Below are positions 11,885-22,132 of a stretch of 64,000 bases of DNA, in pieces (the stretch's first letter is position 1; every line of letters begins with the position of its first letter). This DNA comes from Ziziphus jujuba (lineage: Eukaryota > Streptophyta > Magnoliopsida > Rosales > Rhamnaceae), in the NCBI RefSeq assembly GCF_031755915.1, contig NC_083387.1, positions 11,119,001-11,183,000 on the forward strand. The letters run 5' to 3'. The notes below the pieces were generated by a model. That model saw only the letters and a list, made by a program, of their open reading frames with translations. It was not told where the DNA came from and ran no database searches. The translations under genes and the position numbers were made by a program.

Positions 11885-12290
11885 AATACCTAATGCTTTT
11901 TGGCATAGGGCAAAATTCATAATTAAAATTCCTTATGAAAAAGATTTTGATGAAAGAAACATTCCAACTAGGGCTAGAGCCATTCAAATCAATTAAGAAC
12001 TAATGGAATATTGTAAAATTGAAATTCAAGAACTCCTAACTAAAAAATTAATTCGTCCTAGTGAATCCCCTTGGTCTTGTTCCGCTTTTTATGTTCAGAA
12101 AAATGCTAAATTAGAACGTGGATCCCCTAGACTAGTAATCAACTATAAACTCTTAAATAAATGCCTCCAATGGATTAGATACCCTATTCCAAATAAGAAG
12201 GACTTAATCAATCGTCTTAATCAAGCCACTATTTTCTCAAAATTTGACATGAAGTCAGGATTTTGGCAAATAGAAATTAATGAAGAAGAT
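11885..12290 (+). pseudogene. Pararetrovirus piece B: 5' part of reverse transcriptase, truncated
   Basis: The open frame has the SPWSCSAFYVQK, SPRLVINYKLLNK and FDMKSGFWQIEI blocks. It ends abruptly after the INEED codons, before the YIDD box. From about 12284 the DNA switches to minus-strand sequence from another part of the element (piece C), so the frame continuing to 12374 is chimeric. Confidence 0.7.
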
Positions 12291-13026
12291 TTTGTCCCAA
12301 GCATCAATATAATCAAAATAAATGAAGAAATAATTAAACATATTGACATCACCAACGGTGGTGATTTGTTTTGATTGATAAGGGGCTTGATTCCACTCTT
12401 CGAGAGTAAGGATCTTTTGAATCCAAAATTTATGTGAAATGATGGTTTAATTGTCTTTTTTATCAAAAAAAAAGGGGTAATAGTGACTGATTTGGTGTGT
12501 TGAAGAATAGTGGTATAGTATTTGTGATTTGCTCTTGGAAGTTTTGGGATAAAATGGAAGTTTGGGGGAAGAAATTGAATAACAATTTGATTAATAGTTG
12601 GAAGTTTTTGGAGAGAATGTTCGATATAAAATAAAAGATTACGGGCGATATCAAAATAAGGAGATAATGGAGCTTGAGTTTGATTGATGGGGGTGAATGG
12701 TTGGCTGGGAACCAAACTGTATGGATTATAAGATTTGACAATGGTAGTTTGGTAATTGATTTGACTGATTGGAATGGGTTGAGATAAGTGGGTAGAATCA
12801 GTAGGAATTAAGGTCTGGTCGTGAGTTGATTGGGTTTAATATGTTTTGGAAGGATGTGGATTTGGGTGAGGGGTAGATGATCCCTTTTTGCGAGGCATGA
12901 TTAGGCCTTGGGTGAGAAGCCGTTCCCTACAGAAATTCACGGGTTAGGAAATCAGGAATGTAATTTTGATTACCTTTGATATATACAATTTCAAAATAAA
13001 AAATACTTAATATAGCTTGCCATCGG
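12284..13026 (-). pseudogene. Pararetrovirus piece C: start of ORF after RNase H
   Basis: This is a near-copy of 4926-5667 in the same orientation. On the minus strand it begins in the last bases of the RNase H region near 13026, contains an ATG at 12898 (MPRKKGSSTP) and runs the same Pro/Ser/Thr-rich ORF with frameshifts. Homology to piece A stops at the gccatcgg at 13019-13026. Confidence 0.7.
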
Positions 13027-13068
13027 ATTATGAGTGTTAAGGAATATGAGTATATATGAGCGGAAGTA

Positions 13069-13624
13069 TATACTCTACTCATATACTAGAGAACAAAAAG
13101 AACATATATATATCTACTACATGGTATCCTTCCCCTGCATGATTAGGAATGATACCAAACATATATATATATATATATACATCCATGTATATAGCTTAAT
13201 TTCATATCAGTTTACATGGCTTATAAAATTCTTATTACAACCAAAAATTTTGGTTTTTGACAAATTAACATATCTAAATGTATGTTTATGTGAACTCGAT
13301 CAAGTAATATCATATTATTTGTAAACAATTAGTAAAGTGCTATTGTCTTATTGATAAATGTTTTGTAATTCTGCCACTTTGTTGAAGTACAAATATATAT
13401 ATATATATATACATATATTGTGGTTGAAAATCATATTTGAACCAAATGGTCAATATATTATTCAAACTTTTAAATATAGGCTATGTAATTAAATTATACA
13501 TATCATAATATAATAATTGTGTAAGTAATAACTTGAGGACGTAGTTTAGTAATCTAGTTCATTTAACAATTTTTTTCTAAATACATTAATATTATTTGTA
13601 TTGAATATCAATATAGACACTTTT
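13069..13624. other. Non-coding, probably old dioxygenase intron
   Basis: AT-rich with two TA runs (about 13157-13178 and 13392-13412). No coding signal. It leads into the last exon of the dioxygenase pseudogene. Confidence 0.4.
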
Positions 13625-13858
13625 TTATGGTTTGGAGCAATGACATATATGAACGTGAAAAACCTTTCAATTCCATTATTTCTTAACCCGGCACATTACA
13701 CCAAATTCAAGCCCTTCGACGAATTAACAAACGAGCAAAATCTTTCCAAATTTAGGGCATACGATTTGGGGCCAGTTTATCACGCATAGGAAGGTCAAAT
13801 TTTAAGAAACTGCTTCATGTTGAACTTCCCAATTTACCATTTCAGGGTGGAAAAATAA
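13625..13858 (+). pseudogene. 2-oxoglutarate/Fe(II) dioxygenase, broken last exon
   Basis: One frame reads VWSNDIYE then EREK, matching the VWSND-YESVEHRV block of plant 2OG dioxygenases with the HRV part lost. A second frame (ORF 13601-13789) then reads SIPLFLNPAHYTKF, PFDELTNEQN and AKF-like SKFRAYD, the conserved C-terminal block (SIPFFFNPAHY, NEQNPAKY). After a stop, a third segment ends PIYHFRV just before taa, the usual family C-terminus. The loss of the HRV segment and two frame breaks make this a pseudogene. Orientation and family match the first exon at 822-1054. The whole middle of the gene is missing between them. Confidence 0.75.
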
Positions 13859-14279
13859 ATGGGTGAATTGGAGCTTGGAGGAGAAGTATAAATTTGTATG
13901 TATGTATTATTAAGCATTAATAGGATAGTTTAATTTTGTTTCATGTATTTATGTTGTCCTATAGGTCTTCATTAGGAGTTTATGGAGAGAGCCTTTAGTA
14001 TATTTATTCTTAATGAATAAAGATAAACAAGGAAAAAAAAAAAAAAAAAAAGAAGAAGAAGAAAAAGAAGAAGACCAAGAAGGGAGAGAGAATCTCCCTA
14101 TTTAGTAAGGAGATGCTTCCAAAAACATGATTTGGTTATTTTATTCATTTATTTATTTATTTATTTCCATCTTGGCCATATACATATACATCTAGAGAGT
14201 AATAATAGCGTCTTTGGCAGAGCTTTTGAAGCTCTAACAAGTGCTGCTGCTAGGGGGAGGGGGGGAAATTTTATCTATG
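13859..14279. other. 3' flank of dioxygenase pseudogene
   Basis: Contains aataaa-type signals (about 14014-14022) followed by an A/AAG-rich tract (14031-14075), plausibly the old polyadenylation region. A short (ATTT)n run is at 14140-14165. No gene seen. Confidence 0.4.
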
Positions 14280-15450
14280 TGTTTGGCCAAAAAAAATAAT
14301 AACAATAGAAAAATAGAAAGTGTTTTTTTTTATTATAATAAAAAAAAAAAAAAAGCACTTTGGTGTTTCCTCTAAATAAGTATTTCAAGATGAATCTAAA
14401 ATAGTACAAAATGCATTAATGAAATTATAAAGATATCATAAAACCTTAAAAGTGTTTTCCAATCGTGTTTAAACAAATATTCATTATGTATTTTATGAAG
14501 TACTTATAACAAATGTATTACTGAAATAAGTGCTGCAAAAATTAAGTGTTGATAAAAAACCTAAACTCATCCTAAGCAATAAGTTATGGCGTTGTTAAGA
14601 TCGTGATTTATTCATTCCTTTTTCTTCTTTTTTTCTTTTTGTGGATAAATCATGGATTATTCACCCTTGGATTTACATATTAATTCAAGGGCTAACATCA
14701 TATTTGTAAATAAATATTTGTCAAATATATCAGTTCATATTTCCCTATATACAAGGACAGAGATAAGATCTTCATTTTGGGCCCAAGATTCTTTTTCGTA
14801 AAAACTTAAAACAAAAATATTAACATTTAACATTTAATAGTCGAAAAAAAAAAACATTTCATTTGTTTATTTTTTTGGCACTAAAAGAAAAATAAAAATA
14901 AAAAGTGTATTTTTTATATAAAAAAAGAAAAAAAAAAAAGCACTTTGGTGTTTCTAGAAATAAATGTTTCAAGATAAAATTAAAATAATACAAAGTGCAT
15001 TAACTAAATCATAAAAATGTCATAAAACTTTAAGGTGTTTTTTAATCGTGTATAATATAATATTCATCTTTTAATTTATGAAACACTTCCTAACCAAAAT
15101 GTTAAGAAGATAAGTGCTAAAAAAATAAGTTTGATAAAAAAATCCAAACTCAAATAAGCAATGATAAGTCACTGAGTGGGTAAGATCATGATTTATTCAT
15201 TTTCTTTTTTGTTTTTGTTTTGGTAAATCATATTTATTCATCCTTGGATGTAAATATTAATTCAAAGACTAACATCATATTTGTTTAAAAAAAAAAAAAA
15301 AAAAGGTGTTTGTCAAATATTTTAGTTCAAATTTCCCTATATATAAAGGAGAGCTAGGATCTTCATTTTGGGGGCCAAGATTCTTTTCATAAAAATTGAA
15401 AACAAAAACAGTAACATTCAACATTTGATTGTAGGAAAAAAAAAAAAAAC
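14280..15450. repeat. Diverged ~585-bp tandem duplication
   Basis: Two direct copies, about 14280-14862 and 14865-15450, share the same order of landmarks at an offset of about 585 bases. The landmarks are an A-rich run then gcactttggtgtttc, caagat, catcttcattttggg, and a ccaagattctttt block. Both end at an A-run after aacattt. The copies carry many substitutions, so the event is old. No coding signal. A short open frame at 15275-15469 on the minus strand is not credible. Confidence 0.7.
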
Positions 15451-17249
15451 ATATAATTAAGTAATGCAAAAATATATAATTGCTTTTTAATTAATTTATC
15501 TATAAGCTTCTTGAATTTCATCATTTTAGAATAATTCCTTCTTTGTGCATGTAATGCCAGCTCCCACTTTCGGAAACTAATCTCATCAACTGGTAATTTG
15601 TTTAAATAATAATAATAATAATAGTTCACAATCATGTATTCTCTACCAAAAAAATATTTCCTGATTTCCTTATTCCTATGCCGATGGAATTGAAAAAAGT
15701 AGAAGAAGCTAATATGTATGGAGATTTTGGCACTGTATTTCCATTATAGATTGTAGAGTATAATAGGTTGGAACATGTGTAATTTGTCCAGATGAGTATT
15801 TTTTTTTTTTGGCTTAAATCATTTTTTTTTTTTTTGGCTCAAATCTAGATTAGGGTAAGTGATAGTATCAGAATAAAAACAAAAATTAAAAAAAAAAATT
15901 AGGTTAAGAGATAGTTGCAAAATATTTAATATACATATATTATAGAAATAAATTAATACCTAATTAAAAAAATAAGTGTCAATTGAAAAAACAGATTATA
16001 ACGTGAATGGAGGCCCAAGAAATATTTGAAAAAGAAATTGGGCCAAGGGAGTCATGACGGCCCACAGGCCCATGCTTGCCTCTGCTCCTGCCTATATGTT
16101 TTGATTCCCCATGTACATCTAGTTGTATACTTTTGCAATGTCAGGAAATATAATTTCTATGGGCAATAATTTTTTTATTTTTATGACTTCCAATTATAAG
16201 CAAGCATTGGATTTTTGCATATGTTTGGATTTTTTTATGTTTTGAGTTATATGTACATCATTAATATAATTCTAATTCTAGATCCATATTAAATTAAAAC
16301 ATCGTATGATTTGATATCCTTTAATGCAAATTAAATGAAACCGATAAACAAAAAGAATTAATTGTTGTGGACCATAAATTCTTTCCTTTTTTTTTTTTTT
16401 TTTAAACGATTATGCTTTAAACAGAAGGAAGAGCCTGTAAGAGGTGTTTCTAGTGTCTTGCTTTTTTAAAAAGAAAAAAAATTATATGCACATATATATA
16501 TATATATATGCCAATATTTTTCTAAAAATATATCAAATTTACTTTTGTTAATAGGTAATTTTAAAAGCGCCCTTTTGTAAAAGAAACACTTTTTACCAAA
16601 ATATTATAATATGATCCCTAGAGGGACAAAAATTGGGAAAGAAAATTAATAAACGTATTTTCTCATCCTCAATTATTTGGCATTATGAAAGAAACCAAGT
16701 ATAGTGTTTTTTTGAGCTGTCTATTTCGTCGCTGATCACCCGTGTTCCACAATGATATATAATTTGGAGTCTTTAAGTACAAAAATTGATGTTGAAATTG
16801 AGAACGATAAAGTGGTTTAGTTAAGTTGACGACCATCATTATGTGTGCCAAATATGGCATGGGAGACACAGAGGATAGAAAAAATGAAAAATGTCAAATC
16901 GATCACTGCAAGCAGATCGAAATATGTAGCATAACATATGGAATTATGGACCATATGCCAATATTATTATTATTATTATTATTATTATCTCACTCACTCC
17001 ACATACAAGAAAATTAAGCCTGTATTCACAAAAATAAATAAATAAATAAATAAAGCCTGTAACTTACTACACATTGTTATCAATTCATCGCTCAAACATC
17101 AAACCCATCAAAATTTGACCAATCGGGAAAGGATAAAAAGGGAGAAAAAAAAAAAAGAATACATAATTAATCACTTTTAAACAAATAATCAATAATTACA
17201 ACAAGGTTTTTCAATAATTACAACAAGGTTTTTGTCTCTGCATCATCAT
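15451..17249. other. Intergenic, simple repeats only
   Basis: AT-rich with T-runs (15790-15835, 16387-16403), a TA run (16490-16510), a (TTA)n run (16963-16990) and a short duplicated phrase, aataattacaacaaggttttt, at about 17190-17232. No supportable gene. Confidence 0.5.
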
Positions 17250-17420
17250 TCAAGGATAAAAACCAATGAAAGGAAGAGGGGTTGGATAAGCGGAACTTCT
17301 AATGAATGCCGGCGACATGTTCTGATGAATCACAATCCCTACTGCCTCCGCCACCACGATCACAAACTCTATCGCCATTTTTAGTAGCTCCACGCACATT
17401 TCAATTCTCTGAATCACCAT
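17250..17420 (-). CDS. Possible small peptide gene (56 aa)
   Basis: On the minus strand an ATG at 17420 opens a 56-codon frame (MVIQRIEMCV... ending PFIGFYP) closed by tga at 17250-17252. The first half is an amphipathic to hydrophobic helix with a Val/Ile/Ala-rich core (AIEFVIVVAEAVGIVI) that could span a membrane. The second half is polar and proline-rich. Local base composition is far less AT-rich than its surroundings, and codons look used. A TATA-like box and a GA-rich leader sit upstream in the right order. The frame is open a little further upstream, so the start is provisional. I recall short single-helix plant proteins of this style but cannot name a family. Confidence 0.45.
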   Translation of the reverse strand: MVIQRIEMCVELLKMAIEFVIVVAEAVGIVIHQNMSPAFIRSSAYPTPLPFIGFYP

Positions 17421-17439
17421 TTTTGCCTTAACTTGTAAG

Positions 17440-17483
<44 letters not shown>

Positions 17484-17492
17484 TATATATAA
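17440..17492 (-). promoter_or_regulatory. TATA-like box and GA-rich leader of the small peptide gene
   Basis: Read on the minus strand, ttatatatagg (about 17482-17492) is followed by a pure GA repeat (about 17443-17478) and then the ATG at 17420. GA-rich leaders directly below a TATA box are common in plant genes. Confidence 0.4.
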
Positions 17493-19489
17493 CCTCTATA
17501 AATTCTAAATATATTATTTCCTTCTATCTTCTCTCTTTCTTTTTCTTCTTCTTCTTTTGTGTCTTATCTCTGGATCCGCGTACCCCTTCACTTTTTCCAA
17601 AACCCCAGAACGGCTATTTATATCATGTCTTTCTGCAAGCTATCTATATAAATATATATATATATATATATATGTATGTAACAAGTTAAAACCCCAGTAC
17701 TTATATATTCTACTACCAAATGAAGCAAAAAAGAAACAACTGTATTGAATTAATGATTACCCATAAAAAATTAAAATAATAATAGAAAAAAGACTCGCTT
17801 TTCAACTTTAGTTTGAAAAGATATATAGAGAGATGTTAATAGTTTGAAGCAATTACCTCAAAATGGCCATTGGGAGCTCCCAAGGGACACCTCTCTCTCT
17901 CAGTCTTATCCTCTTCTCAAGTCTTGATGGGAAGGGATATATGTCCCTGCTAAAGTTCGACAACGAAAATAATATCCCCAAAGAGAAACTAAAATTATAT
18001 CTCAAAGTTTGGACAAAGTCATATGACTCATATCCATATGCTTATCCAAACTGGGTATGAAATAGGGCTTCAAGATACATGGGATTATTTATTATATTAT
18101 GAACATGATATTATAATTATCTGTTTTTAAAATATTATTAATTAGCCACATGACAAAATAATAAAAACAAAATCGGTCAACCGACGCAATCTGTACAATA
18201 GGACAAAAATCAAGCATTAAACAAAACCATCTTCCTCCACCAATTATTCATCATTTATTTTAAAAATATATATTACTTAAAATATTATTTGCCATAATGC
18301 CAATATGGAAAATGTTTGCACTGTGATTTCATAATCGTTTACGATTTAGTACCTCAATTTTCAAAAATAGTAATTCAGATGTTTAATTTTTAATTTATTA
18401 TAGATTAATTTAATTTTTGATTTTGTCTAATGATTTTATCCACAAATATATTTTTTAAATGAATTGAAAGTAGCAAAACATGTGAGGAAACAAATTATGG
18501 CTTTGGTTGTGAATAAAATTATTATCTGTTTATTTAATCAAATGCAATAGATTAAAAAAATTAAAAATTTAAATAGTTATTTTAAAAAATTAAAATTGTT
18601 AAAAATTTGAAAATTGAGATATAAAAATACCATTAACCATATTATTATGAATATCGTTAGGAAAATTATGCTTCTACACATAATTCAGCTGATATATTAA
18701 TATATACCACATATTTCACCAAATTTTATATTATTATTATTATTTTCAACTATCTTTATTATCATTATCAACTAACATAGCATTAATTTATTTATTTGCT
18801 CTCATTTAGTTCATCAGTCAGTAATTGTCTACTTAAATAGTTAGCCGTTAGCAAAAACAAAATATTTTTGTCAAGTTAATAATGTTACATATAAAAACTT
18901 CAATATGTGGTGGAATAAGAGGTTTTAATTAATTTTTTTCCCCCTTTTATATTTATATCTGTGCTGTGAAAAGGGGTGTTTATTTTTCTAATTTTTATAT
19001 TTTGTACAACAAAAAATAAATTATTAACCACTGCAATCTATCTTTGGTTATCTCCATAATGGGGAAGGTTACACCTACAAAGGATTTAACAAAACAAATA
19101 ATCCTAGCATTTCATTGTTATTATCCAATGGTGAACAATGCTTATTTTTAAGAAAATAGTTGATAAGATTAAACATTGAAAGTTAACACATTTAAAATAA
19201 AATAGTTACAAACCATTGGATAAATCCCATTTAACCATATCCCATTTAATGGTTAAGATGGTTTGTCAAAAATAGTTTGTACAGTGAAAAAGTCTACCTT
19301 TATAATATAAGAACATGTTAATCATTGGATAAATTTTAAGTAGCCCGTTTGTTTGGCAACTTTTCATAGATGTTCCACTTTATTTTTAAAAAAATTATAA
19401 TTTATTCCTCTCACATTTCAATGTTAATGTTTTAATTTAACTCTAATGACATAATTAATAAAAACTAAATGCGAATAAATTGACAATTT
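17493..19489. other. Intergenic
   Basis: AT-rich, with a TA run at 17650-17675 and TTA runs near 18730. The open frame 17863-18060 (65 codons) has no recognisable motif and contains a CT repeat. I do not call it a gene. Confidence 0.45.
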
Positions 19490-19757
19490 TTCTTTTTTTT
19501 TAAAAAACAAGATTCAACTTTCATTCAATAAAAAACTAAAGGAGAGAGAAATATCCTGTGACAACGGTTTAGAGAGCCATGGTGGTCCCTCTTCTAGCCA
19601 AACAATAATATCACTACAATAAAAAGCAAATTTACCCAGAGAGCGAGCCACCTCATTAATGGATCTTTTTGGGGTTAACCTCATTAGTGGGCCTAGGTTG
19701 ATAGCAAACAAATAAAAATCAAAACAATGAACCTTTGATTTTATCCACTCAATCATG
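19490..19757 (-). pseudogene. 3' tail of a LINE-like element (RNase H-like end)
   Basis: The minus-strand frame contains RSINEVARSLGKFA and IVWLEEGPPWL, which resemble the C-terminal end of the plant RNase H-like domain attached to non-LTR reverse transcriptases (N-x-VAHxLA, then a VW-EE-PP block). After the stop comes gttgaatcttg and an A-run at about 19490-19505, the usual poly(A) end of such elements. Everything upstream is missing, as in a 5'-truncated insertion. Confidence 0.5.
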
Positions 19758-20208
19758 TCCCCATCAATTGAGAGACACTCGTCATGACTTTGTAGAATTT
19801 AATAAAACAATTTGCTTACGAAAATTTTAAATGAAAGTAAGTTGGACAAATTTAATGAAAGTTTATCATATAGAATAAAAATTTGTCTAAGATTTAGATG
19901 TTAAAGATAGGGAAAGGCTGAGAAAAAATGCAAGCGAGGTTGGAAAAGAAAGAAGCTTGGGGAAGGTGATGAACGAGAAAGATAATGTTGTTCCTTGAAA
20001 TTTGATGCTGTGAAGAGATCTAAAATATTTTGATGGATAGGAGAAAATGAGAAGACGATCCACATTTGTTAGAGAGAAAGAAATGTTTGGTATGGATGTT
20101 GATATGGAAAATATTCCATGTGTTATACAATCATAGGCAAGATTAAACAAAACTTCAATACTCTAGGATCATTAGACTACGTTATGCAGAATACATATTT
20201 TTTTAAAA
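19758..20208. other. Intergenic, unexplained purine-rich patch
   Basis: Bases 19905-20100 are less AT-rich and purine-rich on the plus strand, but every frame is interrupted or unlike any known family. I could not identify it. Confidence 0.35.
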
Positions 20209-20512
20209 AATAAAAATAGTTATTCATAAGAATAGAAAATAAAAAATGATTGATAATTTTTATTTATATGTTTGGTAAAAATAATGACTTAAAATTAAAG
20301 TTTATGCTTCATAAATATTTTTTTTTTCAAAAAATTCAAATTTAGTAAAAATTAATTAAAAATTAAAATTTATATTTATTTATATATTTTTAGTATGTGA
20401 TAATCATTTTAAATTTAAATGTAATAAGGATATTTTAAAGTTTATCTAAATTAAAAAATAAGATTAGGGATTCTGAGATTTTAATAAAGAATTGTTATTC
20501 CTTTAAATGGAG
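20209..20512. mobile_element. MITE-like repeat, copy 1
   Basis: This ~300-bp AT-rich unit is closely similar to 58607-58897. Both start around an a-ta-act/agttatt block, share tttttatttatatgtt, aaaaattaattaaaaatta and tttatatttatttatatattt in the same order, and end aagaattgttattcc. The end aattgttattcc and the start ggaataactattt of copy 2 are near-inverted repeats, as in a miniature inverted-repeat transposon. Two copies 38 kb apart show that it is dispersed. Confidence 0.6.
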
Positions 20513-21555
20513 ACATATTTATTCTTATAGAATAGTTATGTCAAGTTTAAAAACTTTGCAAACATAATAAAACACAAAATTTATGGAATAAAAATTCTAT
20601 TATTGTGTTTATTTCATAAACCAAACATGCCCTTAAAGTTTTGAAGTTTTGGTTGGATTTTTTCCCCCTTTTTTTTTTTTTTTTTTTTTTTTGGGTTAAG
20701 CTAAACCATATTGAACCAATGAAAGAAACCAATCAACTATCATTGGTTTGGCCGGTTTGTTATTTTATTATTTTTTTAAAATATTTTTTGATAAAATGAT
20801 AATTTGTTAATAGGTTGAATTTATTATTATTAATATTTAAAACTAAGTAATTTTTTTAAAAAATACATATTAAAAATATAAATGATTATAATAAAATATT
20901 AAGAAATTATATTAGGTATAGTTAATTTGATTCCATTTGTTTTGGTTAAAAATGATCTAAATTTGTTTTGGTTAAAAATTATCTAAATAGAATAAATTAA
21001 CAACCAAATTCAATCCGAATCGAATTTGTTCAATTTTGTCAGTTTGAGTTCACACCTAATATTTTGGCATTAAATTGCTTTCTAAAAACTCACAATGAAC
21101 ATTATTTTAGTGGGGTTAATTTCATCTATCTCTTTTAAGGTTTAATTTAAAATTTTAAATACAATTTAAACCATTTGATTTTAAAAATATTATCAATTTT
21201 TCTCAAATTTTAAAAAATTATTATTTTTCTCCTTTATTATTTCATTCACATTTCTCAATTTAATATTATCTATAGGTGTTATTTGTAATTCTTAAATTAT
21301 AAAAAAAAGTATTCTAATTAGGTAAATTTCATAGAGTCTAGAAGAATTATACACTATTCAGTAAAACGTTAATATTACGTGGAATAAAACAACTTTTTAG
21401 CAAAAATAAAAATATAAAAAAATGATTAATAAAAATGTTAAACACAAAAGAAGTGGTCATCTTGCTCTTTTTCATTTTTTTTTTTTTTCAATGGAGTGGC
21501 CATCCGGGTCTTGAACGCATGTGATTCTTTCCTTACCTCACGCCACGTTGGCATG
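20513..21555. other. Intergenic, distal 5' region of the kinesin gene
   Basis: AT-rich; a T-run at 20669-20692. A direct repeat of tttgttttggttaaaaat occurs at about 20938 and 20961. No gene seen. Base composition becomes GC-richer from about 21480. Confidence 0.4.
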
Positions 21556-21566
21556 TAGCCGTTGAA
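21556..21566 (-). promoter_or_regulatory. MSA-like mitosis-specific element
   Basis: The minus strand reads ttcaacggcta, one mismatch from the plant MSA consensus YCYAACGGYYA bound by three-repeat MYB factors. It lies about 570 bases before the kinesin ATG. A second, weaker core (catcaacggctg) is at 21701-21711. Genes for phragmoplast kinesins are expected to peak at G2/M. Confidence 0.4.
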
Positions 21567-21782
21567 ATTTGAAATTCCAACTATAATTGATTTTGGCCTC
21601 TTGAAATTTCCTTTTTGACCAAAAAGCCCCTCGTAATTCAAATCCCAAAGCCGCGGTGATTTCTACGGCTTGCCCTTAATTTCAAATCAAGATCATATCT
21701 CAGCCGTTGATGGAATCTCACTTTTTGAGCTCCGCTCAAAGCCTCAAGTACCACTACTTTCTCAAACTGTCAGATTTGAGCA

Positions 21783-21810
21783 AGAGAGAGAGAGAGAGAG
21801 AGAGAGAGAG
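21783..21810. repeat. (GA)n in the kinesin 5' leader region
   Basis: A 28-base GA repeat immediately upstream of the probable 5' UTR. The leader appears to contain a short upstream frame (atg at 21824, 13 codons) and a possible UTR intron (donor cag|gtatac near 21999, acceptor ttag near 22131). Confidence 0.7.
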
Positions 21811-22132
21811 CTCCAAACACTGTGATGTTTGAGTTCGACACCAAGAAGAAACACAGAAACTGGAGAGATAGATGAGTGTTTGAGTCATTTCCCACTTTAT
21901 TTATTATTTTTTTCTTTCATTTGCTTCCAAGATTTACTGGTAGATACTATTTCAGGAATTCCTCGACTTGGGATTTTGTTTTTCAATTCATCTTTCAGGT
22001 ATACAAATCCAAAATCTATAATACCCATTTCTCATTTCAGCTTTTTCATTTGAAATAAATCCGTGAAATATTCCATATGTCTTTTGCATAAACATATTTG
22101 CTGGTTTTTCTTGGATTTTTGAGTATATTAGG

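Larger units (their letters stand above)
6535..12290. repeat. Large inverted repeat formed by pararetrovirus pieces A and B
   Basis: Piece B (9798-12290) is the reverse complement of about 6535-9050 in piece A, from the upstream part of the coat protein to the first reverse-transcriptase block. The arms are about 2.5 kb and separated by about 750 bases (9051-9797). They differ by scattered substitutions and small indels, so they are not a recent perfect duplication. Confidence 0.75.
3687..13068. mobile_element. Endogenous pararetrovirus locus (Caulimoviridae), rearranged
   Basis: Three pieces of one caulimovirid-like element lie head to head. Piece A (about 3.7-9.76 kb, minus strand) carries in viral order a linker region, coat protein with zinc knuckle, aspartic protease, reverse transcriptase, RNase H, a further long ORF and a promoter. 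Piece B (9798-12290, plus strand) repeats coat protein to mid-reverse transcriptase. Piece C (12284-13026, minus strand) repeats the start of the ORF after RNase H. All pieces have stops and frameshifts, so none can encode a working polyprotein. Movement protein is not recognised. A coat protein with a zinc knuckle next to protease-RT-RNase H, without integrase or LTRs, points to Caulimoviridae rather than Ty3 elements. Genus is uncertain (petuvirus- or florendovirus-like). The outer limits are set by a 16-bp direct repeat. Confidence 0.75.

Noticed and set aside
3687..13068. Ty3 LTR retrotransposon as an explanation for the RT locus
   Set aside because: No integrase block and no LTRs found; coat-protein core plus zinc knuckle and the post-RNase H promoter fit Caulimoviridae better.
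17863..18060. 65-codon plus-strand frame MAIGSSQGT...
   Set aside because: Includes a CT repeat, no family resemblance, no promoter or splice context.
19887..20150. 87-codon minus-strand frame
   Set aside because: Ser/Phe/Leu-rich shadow of a purine-rich patch with no motif.
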